DNA from: Cysteiniphilum marinum
GTDB lineage: Bacteria > Pseudomonadota > Gammaproteobacteria > Francisellales > Francisellaceae
NCBI RefSeq assembly: GCF_014857925.1
Contig: NZ_JACYVZ010000010.1
Span: forward strand, 20,339-84,338
Direction of reading: 5' to 3'
Length of the DNA: 64,000 nucleotides
Made by a program: the position numbers and the translations under genes. The notes under the pieces were generated by a model. The model saw only the letters and a program-made list of their open reading frames with translations, had not been told where the DNA came from and searched no databases. Positions 10,084 through 19,006 of this stretch are shown piece by piece (position 1 is the first letter of the stretch; each line of letters starts with the position of its first letter).

Positions 10084-10971
10084 ATGCTTAGTTTTCAGGA
10101 TATTATTTTTAAACTTCAGCAATATTGGGCAGAAAAAGGTTGTATGATCGTGCAACCATTGGATATGGAAGTAGGTGCTGGCACCTTTCATCCAGCAACT
10201 TTTTTGAGAGCAATTGGTCCGGAGAGTTGGAATGCAGCATATGTGCAACCATCGCGTCGTCCAACCGATGGCCGCTATGGTGAGAACCCTAATCGTGGTC
10301 AACATTATTATCAATTTCAAGTGGTGATGAAGCCATCACCGAAAGAATTGCAAGAGCTATACTTGGGGTCATTGCGTGTTTTAGGTATTGACCCATTAGA
10401 GCATGATATTCGCTTCGTTGAGGATAATTGGGAATCACCTACCTTAGGCGCTTGGGGCTTAGGTTGGGAAGTCTGGGCAAATGGTATGGAAGTGACCCAG
10501 TTTACCTATTTCCAACAAGTTGGTGGCTTAGAATGCAAACCTGTTACCGGTGAGATTACTTATGGACTTGAGCGTTTGGCAATGTATTTGCAAAATGTTG
10601 ATAGCATGTATGATTTACTGTGGGCAAATACAGCAATGGGTCCTGTGTATTATCGCGATGTGTTTCAACAAAACGAACGCGAGATGTCACAATACAACTT
10701 TGAAGAAGCTGATGTTGAGCACCTATTTAGCGAGTTTGATTTTCTTGAGAAGGAAAGTGCGCGCCTTTTAGAAAAAGGCCTAGCATTACCCGCTTATGAG
10801 ATGATGCTTAAGGCGTCCCATACTTTTAACTTGCTAGATGCGCGTCATGCGATCTCTGTAACTGAGCGTCAGCGCTATATTCTACGTGTGCGCACTCTCT
10901 CACGAGGTGTGGCTGAAGTCTATTACAAAACTCGTGAGGAACTTGGGTTTCCGATTTTAAGTAATGTTTGA
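10084..10971 (+). CDS. glyQ: Glycyl-tRNA synthetase alpha subunit
   Basis: Alpha (catalytic) chain of the tetrameric alpha2beta2 glycyl-tRNA synthetase, 295 residues, the usual length. Class II features are visible: [13 protein letters not shown] start ([20 protein letters not shown]), [16 protein letters not shown] (motif 2 region), and [20 protein letters not shown] (motif 3). The beta subunit gene glyS, which usually follows glyQ directly, is not downstream; the ilv operon starts instead. glyS must therefore be elsewhere in the genome, since the alpha chain alone does not make a complete enzyme. Confidence 0.96.
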   Translation: MLSFQDIIFKLQQYWAEKGCMIVQPLDMEVGAGTFHPATFLRAIGPESWNAAYVQPSRRPTDGRYGENPNRGQHYYQFQVVMKPSPKELQELYLGSLRVLGIDPLEHDIRFVEDNWESPTLGAWGLGWEVWANGMEVTQFTYFQQVGGLECKPVTGEITYGLERLAMYLQNVDSMYDLLWANTAMGPVYYRDVFQQNEREMSQYNFEEADVEHLFSEFDFLEKESARLLEKGLALPAYEMMLKASHTFNLLDARHAISVTERQRYILRVRTLSRGVAEVYYKTREELGFPILSNV

Positions 10972-11192
10972 TTTCTGATGACTCTGGGTGTTGTTTATTA
11001 TGTGATCCTACATTTAAAGCTAATAAACAATAGATGCTTGTGCAAATAAATTTTAAAAATTTATAAATAAAAGGTTGTGTTTCGCAAAATCTATTGCTAG
11101 TTTAACACTTATGTTGTTTAAAACAGATGCAGAGCATTTGTTAGTAAATACGCAAAAATACGTAAAAACGCAATAATTTTGGAGATTAATTT

Positions 11193-11270
11193 ATGCTACG
11201 TTCACCAATAATCAGCCTGATCCTGATTATTCTGGTCGTCATTGGACGACCGGAAGGTGTGCGGCTATAG
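11193..11270 (+). CDS. ilv operon leader peptide
   Basis: Open frame of 25 codons preceded by GGAG ten bases before the ATG. The peptide core after residue 5 is almost entirely branched-chain residues (IISLILIILVVI): six Ile, five Leu and three Val in the whole peptide. It ends 21 bases before a strong intrinsic terminator and lies 212 bases before ilvB. This is the classic arrangement of transcription attenuation in which ribosome stalling at Ile/Leu/Val codons prevents terminator formation. Confidence 0.8.
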   Translation: MLRSPIISLILIILVVIGRPEGVRL

Positions 11271-11291
11271 CTAAGAAAAGCCAAGATTAGG

Positions 11292-11335
11292 AAACCCGCA
11301 TCTTCCAACCAAAAGGAGGATGCGGGTTTTTTTTT
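11292..11335 (+). terminator. ilv attenuator (intrinsic terminator)
   Basis: The stem AAACCCGCATCTTCC / GGAGGATGCGGGTTT (one T-G wobble) with a short loop is followed by an unbroken T tract. It lies between the leader peptide and ilvB, so it must be conditional. The leader-peptide 3' region (GGACGACCGGAAGG) is a candidate for the competing antiterminator strand, but the pairing was not folded computationally. Confidence 0.85.
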
Positions 11336-11404
11336 GGCTTTTTATTATAAGTTTTGTGATGGGTATATGTAAATAAATTGAAATAAAGACGGTAGGGAGT
11401 AGGT

Positions 11405-13117
11405 ATGCAAATAACTGGCGCACAAGCAATTGTTAAAGCACTAATAGAGGAAGGGGCTCGTACTGTTTTTGGCTATCCAGGGGGGGCAATTATGCCAACC
11501 TATGATGCCTTGTATGATGCCAAAGATACACTTCACCACGTATTGGTGCGTCATGAGCAGGCTGCAATTCATGGTGCGGTTGGCTTTGCGCGTGCAACCG
11601 GTGGTGTTGGTGTTGCTATTGCCACCTCAGGACCTGGTGCTACAAACCTTATTACCGGTATAGCAGATGCACTTATTGACTCTATTCCAGTGGTTTGTAT
11701 TACTGGCCAGGTATTTAGCAGTTTGTTGGGGTCTGATGCGTTTCAAGAAGCAGATATTATTGGCATGACCATTACTGCTACCAAATGGAATTATCAAATC
11801 ACCGATCCAAATGAAATCCCAAGTGTCTTTAAAAAAGCCTTTGAAATTGCTCGAAATGGTCGTCCAGGACCCGTACTCATCGATATCACCAAAGATGCGC
11901 AAGTGGGTATGATGGAATATATCAGTGCTTATCAAACAGCAAATCAAGACACCGCTAAACCGAAATGGCTTAAAAAGCCAATGATTAATATGGATAGTGT
12001 ACACAAGGCGTCACAGCTGATTAATTTGGCAAAAAAACCGATTATGATTGCAGGACATGGTGTGATGATCTCTGGCGCTGAAGAAGCATTTATCAAAATC
12101 GCGGAAAAAGCAGATGTGCCCGTGGTTAGTACGTTGTTAGGTTTATCCTCTTTCCCTGTAGAGCATCCATTGTATAAAGGCATGCTGGGTATGCATGGCA
12201 ATTATGCAGCCAATGTCTTATGCAATGATGCTGATGTCGTTGTCGCTGTGGGTATGCGTTTTGATGATCGGGTTACGGGAGATCTCAAGCGTTATTTGCC
12301 AAATGCTAAAGTGATTCACATTGAAATTGATATGGCAGAGATTGACAAAAATGTTAAAGCTGATGTTGCGATTCATGCCGATGCTAAAGAAGCATTAACC
12401 GCACTTTTACCTTTCGTTTGCCAGAACAAACATGATAATTGGCATAAGTGCTTTGTTGAGCACCATGCCAAAGAATATGATGCCGTTATCAAAAGTGAGA
12501 CAAAACCAACTAGTGGTGAGCTAAAAATGGCAGAAGTCGTTGCCCTTTTGTCTGAAAAGACGAAAGGGGAAGCCATTATCGTCAGTGATGTTGGTCAACA
12601 TCAGATGATTGCGGCACGCTATTATCAATTTAAGAATAGTAATAGCCATATTACATCAGGTGGCTTAGGGACAATGGGGTTTGCGCTGCCTGCAGCCATC
12701 GGTGCTAAACTTGGTATTAAAGATCAAAAACAAGTCATTGCCATTGCCGGAGACGGTGGTTTTCAGATGAATATCCAAGAGCTTGCCGTACTTAATCAAG
12801 AGGGGATTAATCTTAAGATGATCGTTCTTAATAATGGTTATCTTGGCATGGTAAGACAGTGGCAAGAGCTCTTTTTTGAAGAGCGTTATGCTTATACTAA
12901 TATCTCATCTCCTGATTTTGTCAAAGTCGCTGAAGCCTATGGCATCCGCGGCAAGCGTGTCGTTGATCGCGTGGATTTAGAGGCTAGTATTCAAGAGATG
13001 TTAGATTCGCCAAAATCATTCTTTTTAGAGGTGGTGGTTGAGCAGCAAGAAAATGTTTTCCCAATGGTGCCAGCAGGTGCTTCAATCAGTGATACACAAC
13101 TATCCGTAGGAGGGTAA
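11405..13117 (+). CDS. ilvB: Acetolactate synthase large subunit
   Basis: Thiamine-diphosphate enzyme of 570 residues that condenses pyruvate with pyruvate or 2-oxobutyrate, the first common step to valine/leucine and isoleucine. The catalytic glutamate is E51 in VRHEQAAIHGA. The ThDP/Mg motif runs from GDGGFQMN (449-456) to VLNN (474-477). The FAD-linked middle domain contains GMLGMHG and VGMRFDDRV, typical of catabolism-independent, biosynthetic AHAS. Four bases separate it from ilvN. Expression should be controlled by the attenuator immediately upstream. Confidence 0.96.
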   Translation: MQITGAQAIVKALIEEGARTVFGYPGGAIMPTYDALYDAKDTLHHVLVRHEQAAIHGAVGFARATGGVGVAIATSGPGATNLITGIADALIDSIPVVCITGQVFSSLLGSDAFQEADIIGMTITATKWNYQITDPNEIPSVFKKAFEIARNGRPGPVLIDITKDAQVGMMEYISAYQTANQDTAKPKWLKKPMINMDSVHKASQLINLAKKPIMIAGHGVMISGAEEAFIKIAEKADVPVVSTLLGLSSFPVEHPLYKGMLGMHGNYAANVLCNDADVVVAVGMRFDDRVTGDLKRYLPNAKVIHIEIDMAEIDKNVKADVAIHADAKEALTALLPFVCQNKHDNWHKCFVEHHAKEYDAVIKSETKPTSGELKMAEVVALLSEKTKGEAIIVSDVGQHQMIAARYYQFKNSNSHITSGGLGTMGFALPAAIGAKLGIKDQKQVIAIAGDGGFQMNIQELAVLNQEGINLKMIVLNNGYLGMVRQWQELFFEERYAYTNISSPDFVKVAEAYGIRGKRVVDRVDLEASIQEMLDSPKSFFLEVVVEQQENVFPMVPAGASISDTQLSVGG

Positions 13118-13121
13118 GATT

Positions 13122-13418
13122 ATGCAACAGAAAATTTACTTTATCTCAATGACAACAGAAAATGCTTTATCTGTTTTACAGCGTATTTCATCGATTTTCT
13201 CACGTCATAGAATCAATATTGAGCAGATGAATGTTTTTGAAACTGCTAATAAAGGGGTATCACATTTTAGTTTGGTGCTGCATTCTAACGATGAAAAAAT
13301 CCAAAAAGTCGTAAGACAACTTGCCAAAGTGATTGAGGTGATCGATATTCAGATCTCAAATAGTATGCCAATTACTACCGAAGAAGCTACAAACAAAGAA
13401 TCACTGAAAGTCGCCTAA
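13122..13418 (+). CDS. ilvN: Acetolactate synthase small (regulatory) subunit
   Basis: Regulatory subunit of 98 residues consisting of a single ACT domain (about 4-75; ALSVLQRISSIFSRHRINIE followed by FSLVLHSNDEKIQ). The size matches short E. coli IlvN/IlvM-type subunits rather than the roughly 160-residue IlvH type. It should bind the IlvB catalytic subunit, stimulate it and confer valine feedback. The ribosome binding site AGGAGGG overlaps the end of ilvB, so translation is probably coupled. Confidence 0.93.
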   Translation: MQQKIYFISMTTENALSVLQRISSIFSRHRINIEQMNVFETANKGVSHFSLVLHSNDEKIQKVVRQLAKVIEVIDIQISNSMPITTEEATNKESLKVA

Positions 13419-13429
13419 AGGAAAAGTCC

Positions 13430-15229
13430 ATGTATCAACTGCTAGATTTTAACACCAAAGATGTGGTGACAACTGATGATTTTGTTTTTGCTGGAGAGAC
13501 CTCACCATGGGAAGTGCAAATGGATCTTGAGCATATTCGACGTAAGATTAATTTAGATTATTTTGTTTCTGCTGCCCCTTGTCTTTCCAAGTATTTACCG
13601 TTAATGCCGATTCAAGAACCCGCTAACTTTGTCTCATTACGTGAAAGTGCAACACCACTTGTCAAAAGCAAAGTGTTAGGCAAAGAGCTAGGGATTGATT
13701 TATACTTCAAAGTTGAGGGTAAAAACCCAACAGGTTCGTTTAAAGATCGTGGCTCTGCAGTTGATATTAGCATTGCCAAAGAGTTGGGTGCCAAAGGGGT
13801 AATCTTAGCCTCAACGGGTAATATGGCAGCATCATGTTCATGCTATGCAGCAGCAGCTAAAATGCCATGCTTTATCGTTGTACCTGAAGGGGTATCGATG
13901 TCGAAGCTTGCACAAGTTATCTCATTTGGTGGCAAAATTATTCAGGTTAAGGGCAGCTATAACGATGCAGCAAACTTGGCCTATAAAATTGCTAAATCAC
14001 GCAAATTTTTCTTAGCCGGAGACTATGCTTTTCGGGTTGAAGGACAAAAAACCGGTGCCTTTGAAGTTATTGATCAGCTATTGTTTCAAGTGCCGGATGA
14101 GGTGATTATTCCCGTGGGTTGTGGTACGAATATTACGGCTTACGCCAAGGGATTTGCTGAGTATCAAGGCTTGAGACTTATTCATAAGATACCGCGCTTA
14201 GTTGGTGTACAATCAACGGGTGCTTGCTCTTTGGTGAATGCATTTGATAAAAAGGCGAAACATCTTGAACCATTAGAACGAGCTGATACGATTGCCACGG
14301 CAATTGCAGTGCCTTTCCCAATCGATGGTGACAAAGCGATTGATGCGATTTATCAAACTGACGGTGAAGCATCAGCGGTCAGTGATACTGATATGCTTAA
14401 AGCACAATATTATCTATCCACACAAGAAGGTTTATTTGTTGAAAGTGCCTCAGCAGCAACGGTTGCGCATTTATTTAAGAAAAAAGAACAAGGCTTGATC
14501 AAGTCTGGGCAGCGCATTGTTTGTGTGTTATCAGGTGAAGGCTTAAAAGATCCGTCAGTGGTGTTGAAATCAGCGATTCAACCGCCGATTATTTATCCAA
14601 ATGAAAAAGACTTTGACAAACTATATGACAGTAATTTCTTCGATAATAAAACGATGGTGTTTGTTGAAAAAGATCAGGTATTGTTTAGAGAAATGCCAAA
14701 TCCTAGTCAAACCAAAGAGGCATTAGAGGATTTATTTGGCGCCAATTACAACGATGACTTAATTGCCAAGGTGCAAAGTTGCATTGAGCGCTTTTTAGCA
14801 AAAGGACGTGCAATTCATATTTCAGATTTGCAAGACATCGTACAAGATGCGATGGAGATGATTGATGTCACACATAGTGATATTTTAAAAGTTGTGTCAT
14901 TTAAGGTGACTACAGGACAAGATAAAATTGCTGATGCTGAAGTTACCGTCGAGCTTAATGGTCAACTTTACTATGCATCAAATAGAGGTGTTGGTCCCGT
15001 TGATGCCATTATTCAGGCTTTATGCAAGGCTTGCCCTAGTGAGATTCAATATCAATTGACCGATTATAAGGTGCAGATTCGTGGACAAGGTGCTGATGCG
15101 GTAGTGTATGTTGAAATGAAATTAATTAAAGGTAGTCAAAACTCGGTTGGCAAAGCAGTTTCACCTGATATTATTCAGGCATCTGTTGAAGCATTTATTG
15201 ATGCGTACAATATTGCGCATCCGGCATAA
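13430..15229 (+). CDS. Threonine synthase-like PLP enzyme fused to LeuA-type regulatory domain
   Basis: Protein of 599 residues in two parts. Residues about 70-385 form a fold-type II PLP enzyme of the threonine synthase type: RESATPL (71-77), KNPTGSFKDRG with PLP lysine K105, ASTGN (127-131), phosphate-binding loop VGCGTN (229-234) and VLSGEGLKDP (366-375). GSFKDRG and GLKDP favour threonine synthase over threonine dehydratase. Residues about 485-599 (SNRGVGPVDAIIQALCKA, LTDYKVQIRGQGADA, SPDIIQASVEAFIDAYN) read as the LeuA dimerisation/allosteric domain, preceded by a LeuA-like linker with GRAIHISDLQDIV (459-471). Family knowledge says that domain binds leucine in LeuA and isoleucine in citramalate synthase. 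Located between ilvN and ilvD, it probably supplies threonine or 2-oxobutyrate under branched-chain feedback. Its exact reaction is uncertain. Confidence 0.75.
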   Translation: MYQLLDFNTKDVVTTDDFVFAGETSPWEVQMDLEHIRRKINLDYFVSAAPCLSKYLPLMPIQEPANFVSLRESATPLVKSKVLGKELGIDLYFKVEGKNPTGSFKDRGSAVDISIAKELGAKGVILASTGNMAASCSCYAAAAKMPCFIVVPEGVSMSKLAQVISFGGKIIQVKGSYNDAANLAYKIAKSRKFFLAGDYAFRVEGQKTGAFEVIDQLLFQVPDEVIIPVGCGTNITAYAKGFAEYQGLRLIHKIPRLVGVQSTGACSLVNAFDKKAKHLEPLERADTIATAIAVPFPIDGDKAIDAIYQTDGEASAVSDTDMLKAQYYLSTQEGLFVESASAATVAHLFKKKEQGLIKSGQRIVCVLSGEGLKDPSVVLKSAIQPPIIYPNEKDFDKLYDSNFFDNKTMVFVEKDQVLFREMPNPSQTKEALEDLFGANYNDDLIAKVQSCIERFLAKGRAIHISDLQDIVQDAMEMIDVTHSDILKVVSFKVTTGQDKIADAEVTVELNGQLYYASNRGVGPVDAIIQALCKACPSEIQYQLTDYKVQIRGQGADAVVYVEMKLIKGSQNSVGKAVSPDIIQASVEAFIDAYNIAHPA

Positions 15230-15250
15230 AAACAAAGGAATATAATCATA

Positions 15251-16933
15251 ATGACCAATCAAAAACTAAATCGTTATAGTCAAGTGCTAACTCAAGATAA
15301 AACCCAAGGTGCTTCTCAAGCAATGCTTTATGGTACCGGAATGCATGAAGCAGATATGGAAAAAGCACAAGTGGGTATTGCTAGTGTTTGGTATGAAGGT
15401 AATACCTGTAATATGCATTTAAATCAACTAGCGCAATATGTAAAACATAGTGTCGCCAAAGCGGATCTTGTCGGTATGCGCTTTAATACCATTGGTGTTA
15501 GTGACGGCATTTCAATGGGTACCGATGGTATGAGTTATTCATTACAATCGCGTGATTTAATCGCTGACTCTATTGAAACAGTGATGTCTGCACATTGGTA
15601 TGATGGCTTAGTTGCTATTCCCGGTTGCGATAAGAATATGCCTGGATGCATGATGGCATTAGGAAGGCTCAACCGACCTGGTTTTGTGATCTATGGTGGC
15701 ACAATTCAAGCTGGTGTTGTGCGCGGTAAACCTGTCGATATCGTCACAGCTTTCCAAAGCTATGGTGCGTGTCTAGCCGGCAGTATTAGTGAAGAAGAGC
15801 GTGTTGAGACGATTAAAAAAGCATGTCCTGGAGCTGGTGCTTGTGGTGGCATGTATACCGCAAATACCATGGCATGCGCGATTGAAGCAATGGGGATGAG
15901 CTTGCCATTTAGCTCGTCAACACCTGCGACTGATGTGAAGAAGATTCAAGAATGTGATAAAGCCGGTAGTGTTATTGAAAATTTATTGGCATTAGATATT
16001 AAACCGCGCGATATCATGACCAAACACGCCTTTGAAAATGCGATGGTGGTGATTACAGCCATGGGCGGCTCAACCAATGCAGTACTTCATTTAATTGCTA
16101 TTGCACATTCGGTAGGTGTTAAATTAACCTTGGCAGACTTTCAACGTATCAGTAATAAAGTTCCATTACTAGCAGACTTTAAACCAAGTGGGAAATACGT
16201 TATGGCAGATTTACATGCGATTGGTGGCACACCTGCTGTGATGAAAATGCTATTAAAAGAAGGATTATTGCATGGCGACTGCATGACCGTAACGGGTAAA
16301 ACAGTAGCACAGAATCTAGCGGAAGTTAAAGAACTACCAAAAGACAATGATATTATTCGCCCATTAACCAATCCTTTAAAGGCAACAGGGCATTTGCAAA
16401 TGCTCTTTGGTAATATCGCGACTGAAGGTTCAGTTGCCAAGATTACCGGCAAAGAAGGCGAGATCTTTACAGGTGTTGCCAATGTATTTGATGCTGAAGA
16501 AGAGCTAGTAACAGCTGTTGAAGAAGGGCGTGTCAAAAAGGGTGATGTTATTGTTATTCGCTATGAAGGTCCAAAGGGAGGTCCTGGTATGCCAGAGATG
16601 TTAAAGCCAACCTCATTAATAATGGGTGCGGGGCTTGGGCAAGATGTGGCGCTTATTACCGATGGTCGTTTCTCAGGTGGCTCACATGGCTTTATCGTTG
16701 GTCATATTGCTCCTGAAGCACAAGTAGGTGGTAATCTTGCTCTGATTCAAAATGGAGATAAGATCACGATTGATGCTGTGAATAATCGCATTGATGTTGA
16801 TCTATCGGATGATGAGCTTAACGCACGTCGCGCTAATTGGCGTGCACCTGAGCTTAAAGCCAAACAGGGTACTTTGAAGAAGTATATTAAAACAGTTGCT
16901 TCTGCCTCTGAAGGTTGTGTCACTGACTTATAG
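15251..16933 (+). CDS. ilvD: Dihydroxy-acid dehydratase
   Basis: Iron-sulfur dehydratase of 560 residues converting 2,3-dihydroxy acids to 2-oxo acids, the third common step of valine and isoleucine synthesis. Cluster cysteines are in positions expected for the [2Fe-2S] IlvD class: C53 (NTCNMH), C126 ([10 protein letters not shown]) and C198 ([14 protein letters not shown]). The C-terminal [19 protein letters not shown] motif is also intact. It is the last gene of the operon, 21 bases after the threonine-synthase-like gene. ilvC, ilvE and the leu genes are not present in the window. Confidence 0.96.
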   Translation: MTNQKLNRYSQVLTQDKTQGASQAMLYGTGMHEADMEKAQVGIASVWYEGNTCNMHLNQLAQYVKHSVAKADLVGMRFNTIGVSDGISMGTDGMSYSLQSRDLIADSIETVMSAHWYDGLVAIPGCDKNMPGCMMALGRLNRPGFVIYGGTIQAGVVRGKPVDIVTAFQSYGACLAGSISEEERVETIKKACPGAGACGGMYTANTMACAIEAMGMSLPFSSSTPATDVKKIQECDKAGSVIENLLALDIKPRDIMTKHAFENAMVVITAMGGSTNAVLHLIAIAHSVGVKLTLADFQRISNKVPLLADFKPSGKYVMADLHAIGGTPAVMKMLLKEGLLHGDCMTVTGKTVAQNLAEVKELPKDNDIIRPLTNPLKATGHLQMLFGNIATEGSVAKITGKEGEIFTGVANVFDAEEELVTAVEEGRVKKGDVIVIRYEGPKGGPGMPEMLKPTSLIMGAGLGQDVALITDGRFSGGSHGFIVGHIAPEAQVGGNLALIQNGDKITIDAVNNRIDVDLSDDELNARRANWRAPELKAKQGTLKKYIKTVASASEGCVTDL

Positions 16934-16975
16934 TTAAATGAAACATTCGCAAATATGCGAATGTTTCATTTAACT
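16932..16975. terminator. Bidirectional terminator between ilvD and pepA
   Basis: A perfect 20-bp inverted repeat, AGTTAAATGAAACATTCGCA with its complement, has a four-base loop and includes the ilvD stop codon. The next gene, pepA, is convergent and ends two bases beyond. The A/T-rich flanks provide T-rich tails in both directions. Confidence 0.75.
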
Positions 16976-16976
16976 T

Positions 16977-18380
16977 TTATTTGACTTGATTGATTATGTA
17001 TTGAGTCAACATCGGCACAGGGCGTCCAGTGGCAGTGGCCTTCTCAAAGCCTTTCATTGCAGAACCTGCGACATCTAGATGTGCCCATGTATATTTTTCA
17101 GTGAACTTTGATAGGAATAACGCAGCAGTAATGCTACCTGCGGCAGGACCACCGATATTATATACATCTGCAATCTCACTTTTTAACTGCTCATGATAGG
17201 CTTGATGTAAAGGCATATGCCATGCGTGATCATGACTTTCTTCAGCGGCAAGCTTGATATCATTGACTAAGGCGTCGTTATTGCCGAATAATCCAGTAAT
17301 GTCACCGCCAAGAGAGATGACCATAGCACCTGTTAAAGTCGCAATATCAATAACCACCTTAGGATCATAGCGCTCGATATAAGTTAGCGTATCACAAAGT
17401 GCCAAGCGCCCCTCGGCATCAGTGTTGCCGATTTCAACCGTAATACCTTTCATGCTTGTTAAGACGTCACCTGGACGATAAGAATCGCCATCAAGTGAGT
17501 TTTCAACTAAAGCTACAGTACCAATGATATTAATTGGTAGCTTAAGCTCAACGATGGCCTTCATTGTGCCAAAGACAGCGGCAGCGCCACCCATATCCAT
17601 CTTCATACTACCCATGCTTTGCCATGGTTTTAAGCATAAACCACCTGTGTCATAGACTAAGCCTTTACCAACTAACACGATTGGTTTGTCATCTTTGTTG
17701 CCACCACGGTATTCCATGCAAGCAATATAGCTTGGCATGCTAGAACCACGCCCTACAGCTGTGATGCAACCCATGCCAAGTTTATGCATTTCATCTTCGC
17801 CAATATAATGTAATGATCCGTGCGTGCTGCTATCCATTAACTTTCTGGCTTCATTTAATAAATAATCAGTGGTGCAGATATTTGCTGGGAAGTTTTTTAG
17901 ATCCTTGGCATAGTTTTGCCCGTGCGCTACTGCTTGTGCGATGTGGATATCATTGGCTACTTCACTAGCTGATTGGGTAACAATATCAACTTGTGCTAGT
18001 TTGAAGGTTTCCTTCTCAGATTTTAATTGATCAAAGGTATAAGCAGCATTGATGAGTGCTTCAACAAATGTGCGGATATGATTATCACCAATCGATTTAG
18101 TGTCTACCGCAAAACGATCAATGTTTAATGATTTTAATTGCTTGTATAGAGCGTCAACAGCTTTTCTTAGGGAATTGGTGTTTAGTTTATCTTTCTCACC
18201 CAAGCCAACGGCAAGATAGTTTTTGTCATTATCTACGCCAAAATAGGTGCTTGCGACTTTGGCTTTAAAAAGTCCTTGTGTCAGTGCATTTTGAATGGTG
18301 GTGATTGTGCTGTTGTCGTTATCAAAAACAAATACGATTTCAGTCTGTAATGGGCTTTGTGTCAGTGCATTAATTTGCAT
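16977..18380 (-). CDS. pepA: Leucyl aminopeptidase (M17 family)
   Basis: Cytosolic zinc/manganese aminopeptidase of 467 residues that removes N-terminal residues from peptides. The metal-binding/catalytic signature NTDAEGRLAL is at 319-328, and the second motif VGKGLVYDTGGLCLKP at about 237-252 carries the active-site lysine and aspartate. The N-terminal half is weakly conserved, as usual in the family. It appears to be a single gene with the shared hairpin terminator at its 3' side. Confidence 0.93.
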   Translation of the reverse strand: MQINALTQSPLQTEIVFVFDNDNSTITTIQNALTQGLFKAKVASTYFGVDNDKNYLAVGLGEKDKLNTNSLRKAVDALYKQLKSLNIDRFAVDTKSIGDNHIRTFVEALINAAYTFDQLKSEKETFKLAQVDIVTQSASEVANDIHIAQAVAHGQNYAKDLKNFPANICTTDYLLNEARKLMDSSTHGSLHYIGEDEMHKLGMGCITAVGRGSSMPSYIACMEYRGGNKDDKPIVLVGKGLVYDTGGLCLKPWQSMGSMKMDMGGAAAVFGTMKAIVELKLPINIIGTVALVENSLDGDSYRPGDVLTSMKGITVEIGNTDAEGRLALCDTLTYIERYDPKVVIDIATLTGAMVISLGGDITGLFGNNDALVNDIKLAAEESHDHAWHMPLHQAYHEQLKSEIADVYNIGGPAAGSITAALFLSKFTEKYTWAHLDVAGSAMKGFEKATATGRPVPMLTQYIINQVK

Positions 18381-18465
18381 AATATCCCTCGTGATTTTAG
18401 ATTATAAATTCAAAGGTTGCAGTGTCGCATAGATACAAAGCGATTTGCAAGTTGCTATCAGCAGA

Positions 18466-18987
18466 TTAGAACTCGTAACTAACACCAAATGTATACGCAT
18501 CAGCAAAAGGTTGCTCACCGCGGTTATATAAAAAGTAACGACTACTTTGGAAGAAGATGTTAAAACCTAAGACCTGATAGCCCATGCCAATGGCAACGGC
18601 TGGACGCCATAGTGTATTAGGAAATACATTTTCATCAATGCCTGAGATGCGGTTATAAGCATAACCTGCTTTGGCGATAAGGTTCAAACCCAGTGGTAGA
18701 CTCAGATTCGCCGTCGCATAAAACGGAATCGTCATTAGATCACCGGTTTGATTATTAAGCTTAACCGTACTATTGAGATAGTTTAGCTCTGTTTCAACGC
18801 CAACTTTTAATAGCGGAAAAACAGAAAACTGATAACCCACAAGAAAACCTGTGGTGATATTGTTGTCGGCATTTAACTCACTTGATGAGTGACTAACGCC
18901 ACCTTGAGCGCCGACATAAAGTCCAGCATAAGCTGAGCTTGCGGCAATCATGCTAGCTAGTGTGAGAGATGATAATATTTTTTTCAT
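18466..18987 (-). CDS. Small outer-membrane beta-barrel protein
   Basis: Exported protein of 173 residues. A signal peptide (residues 1-21, cleavage after AYA) is followed by GLYVGAQGG. Alternating aromatic and polar strands (FLVGYQFSVFPLLKVGVETELN, split by turns) and a terminal aromatic residue (YTFGVSYEF) mark a Bam-assembled barrel. The size fits an eight-stranded OmpA/Opa/OmpW-like porin or adhesin. It starts 19 bases after the gnd stop codon and may be co-transcribed with gnd. No substrate or partner is indicated. Confidence 0.75.
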   Translation of the reverse strand: MKKILSSLTLASMIAASSAYAGLYVGAQGGVSHSSSELNADNNITTGFLVGYQFSVFPLLKVGVETELNYLNSTVKLNNQTGDLMTIPFYATANLSLPLGLNLIAKAGYAYNRISGIDENVFPNTLWRPAVAIGMGYQVLGFNIFFQSSRYFLYNRGEQPFADAYTFGVSYEF

Positions 18988-19006
18988 AAGCTTAAATCCT
19001 TGTTAT

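Noticed and set aside
11358..11367. Solo GATGGGTATA upstream of ilvB, possible fourth MITE-like end
   Set aside because: Only the ten-base end matches; there is no opposite end or internal arm within 200 bases, so it may be chance.
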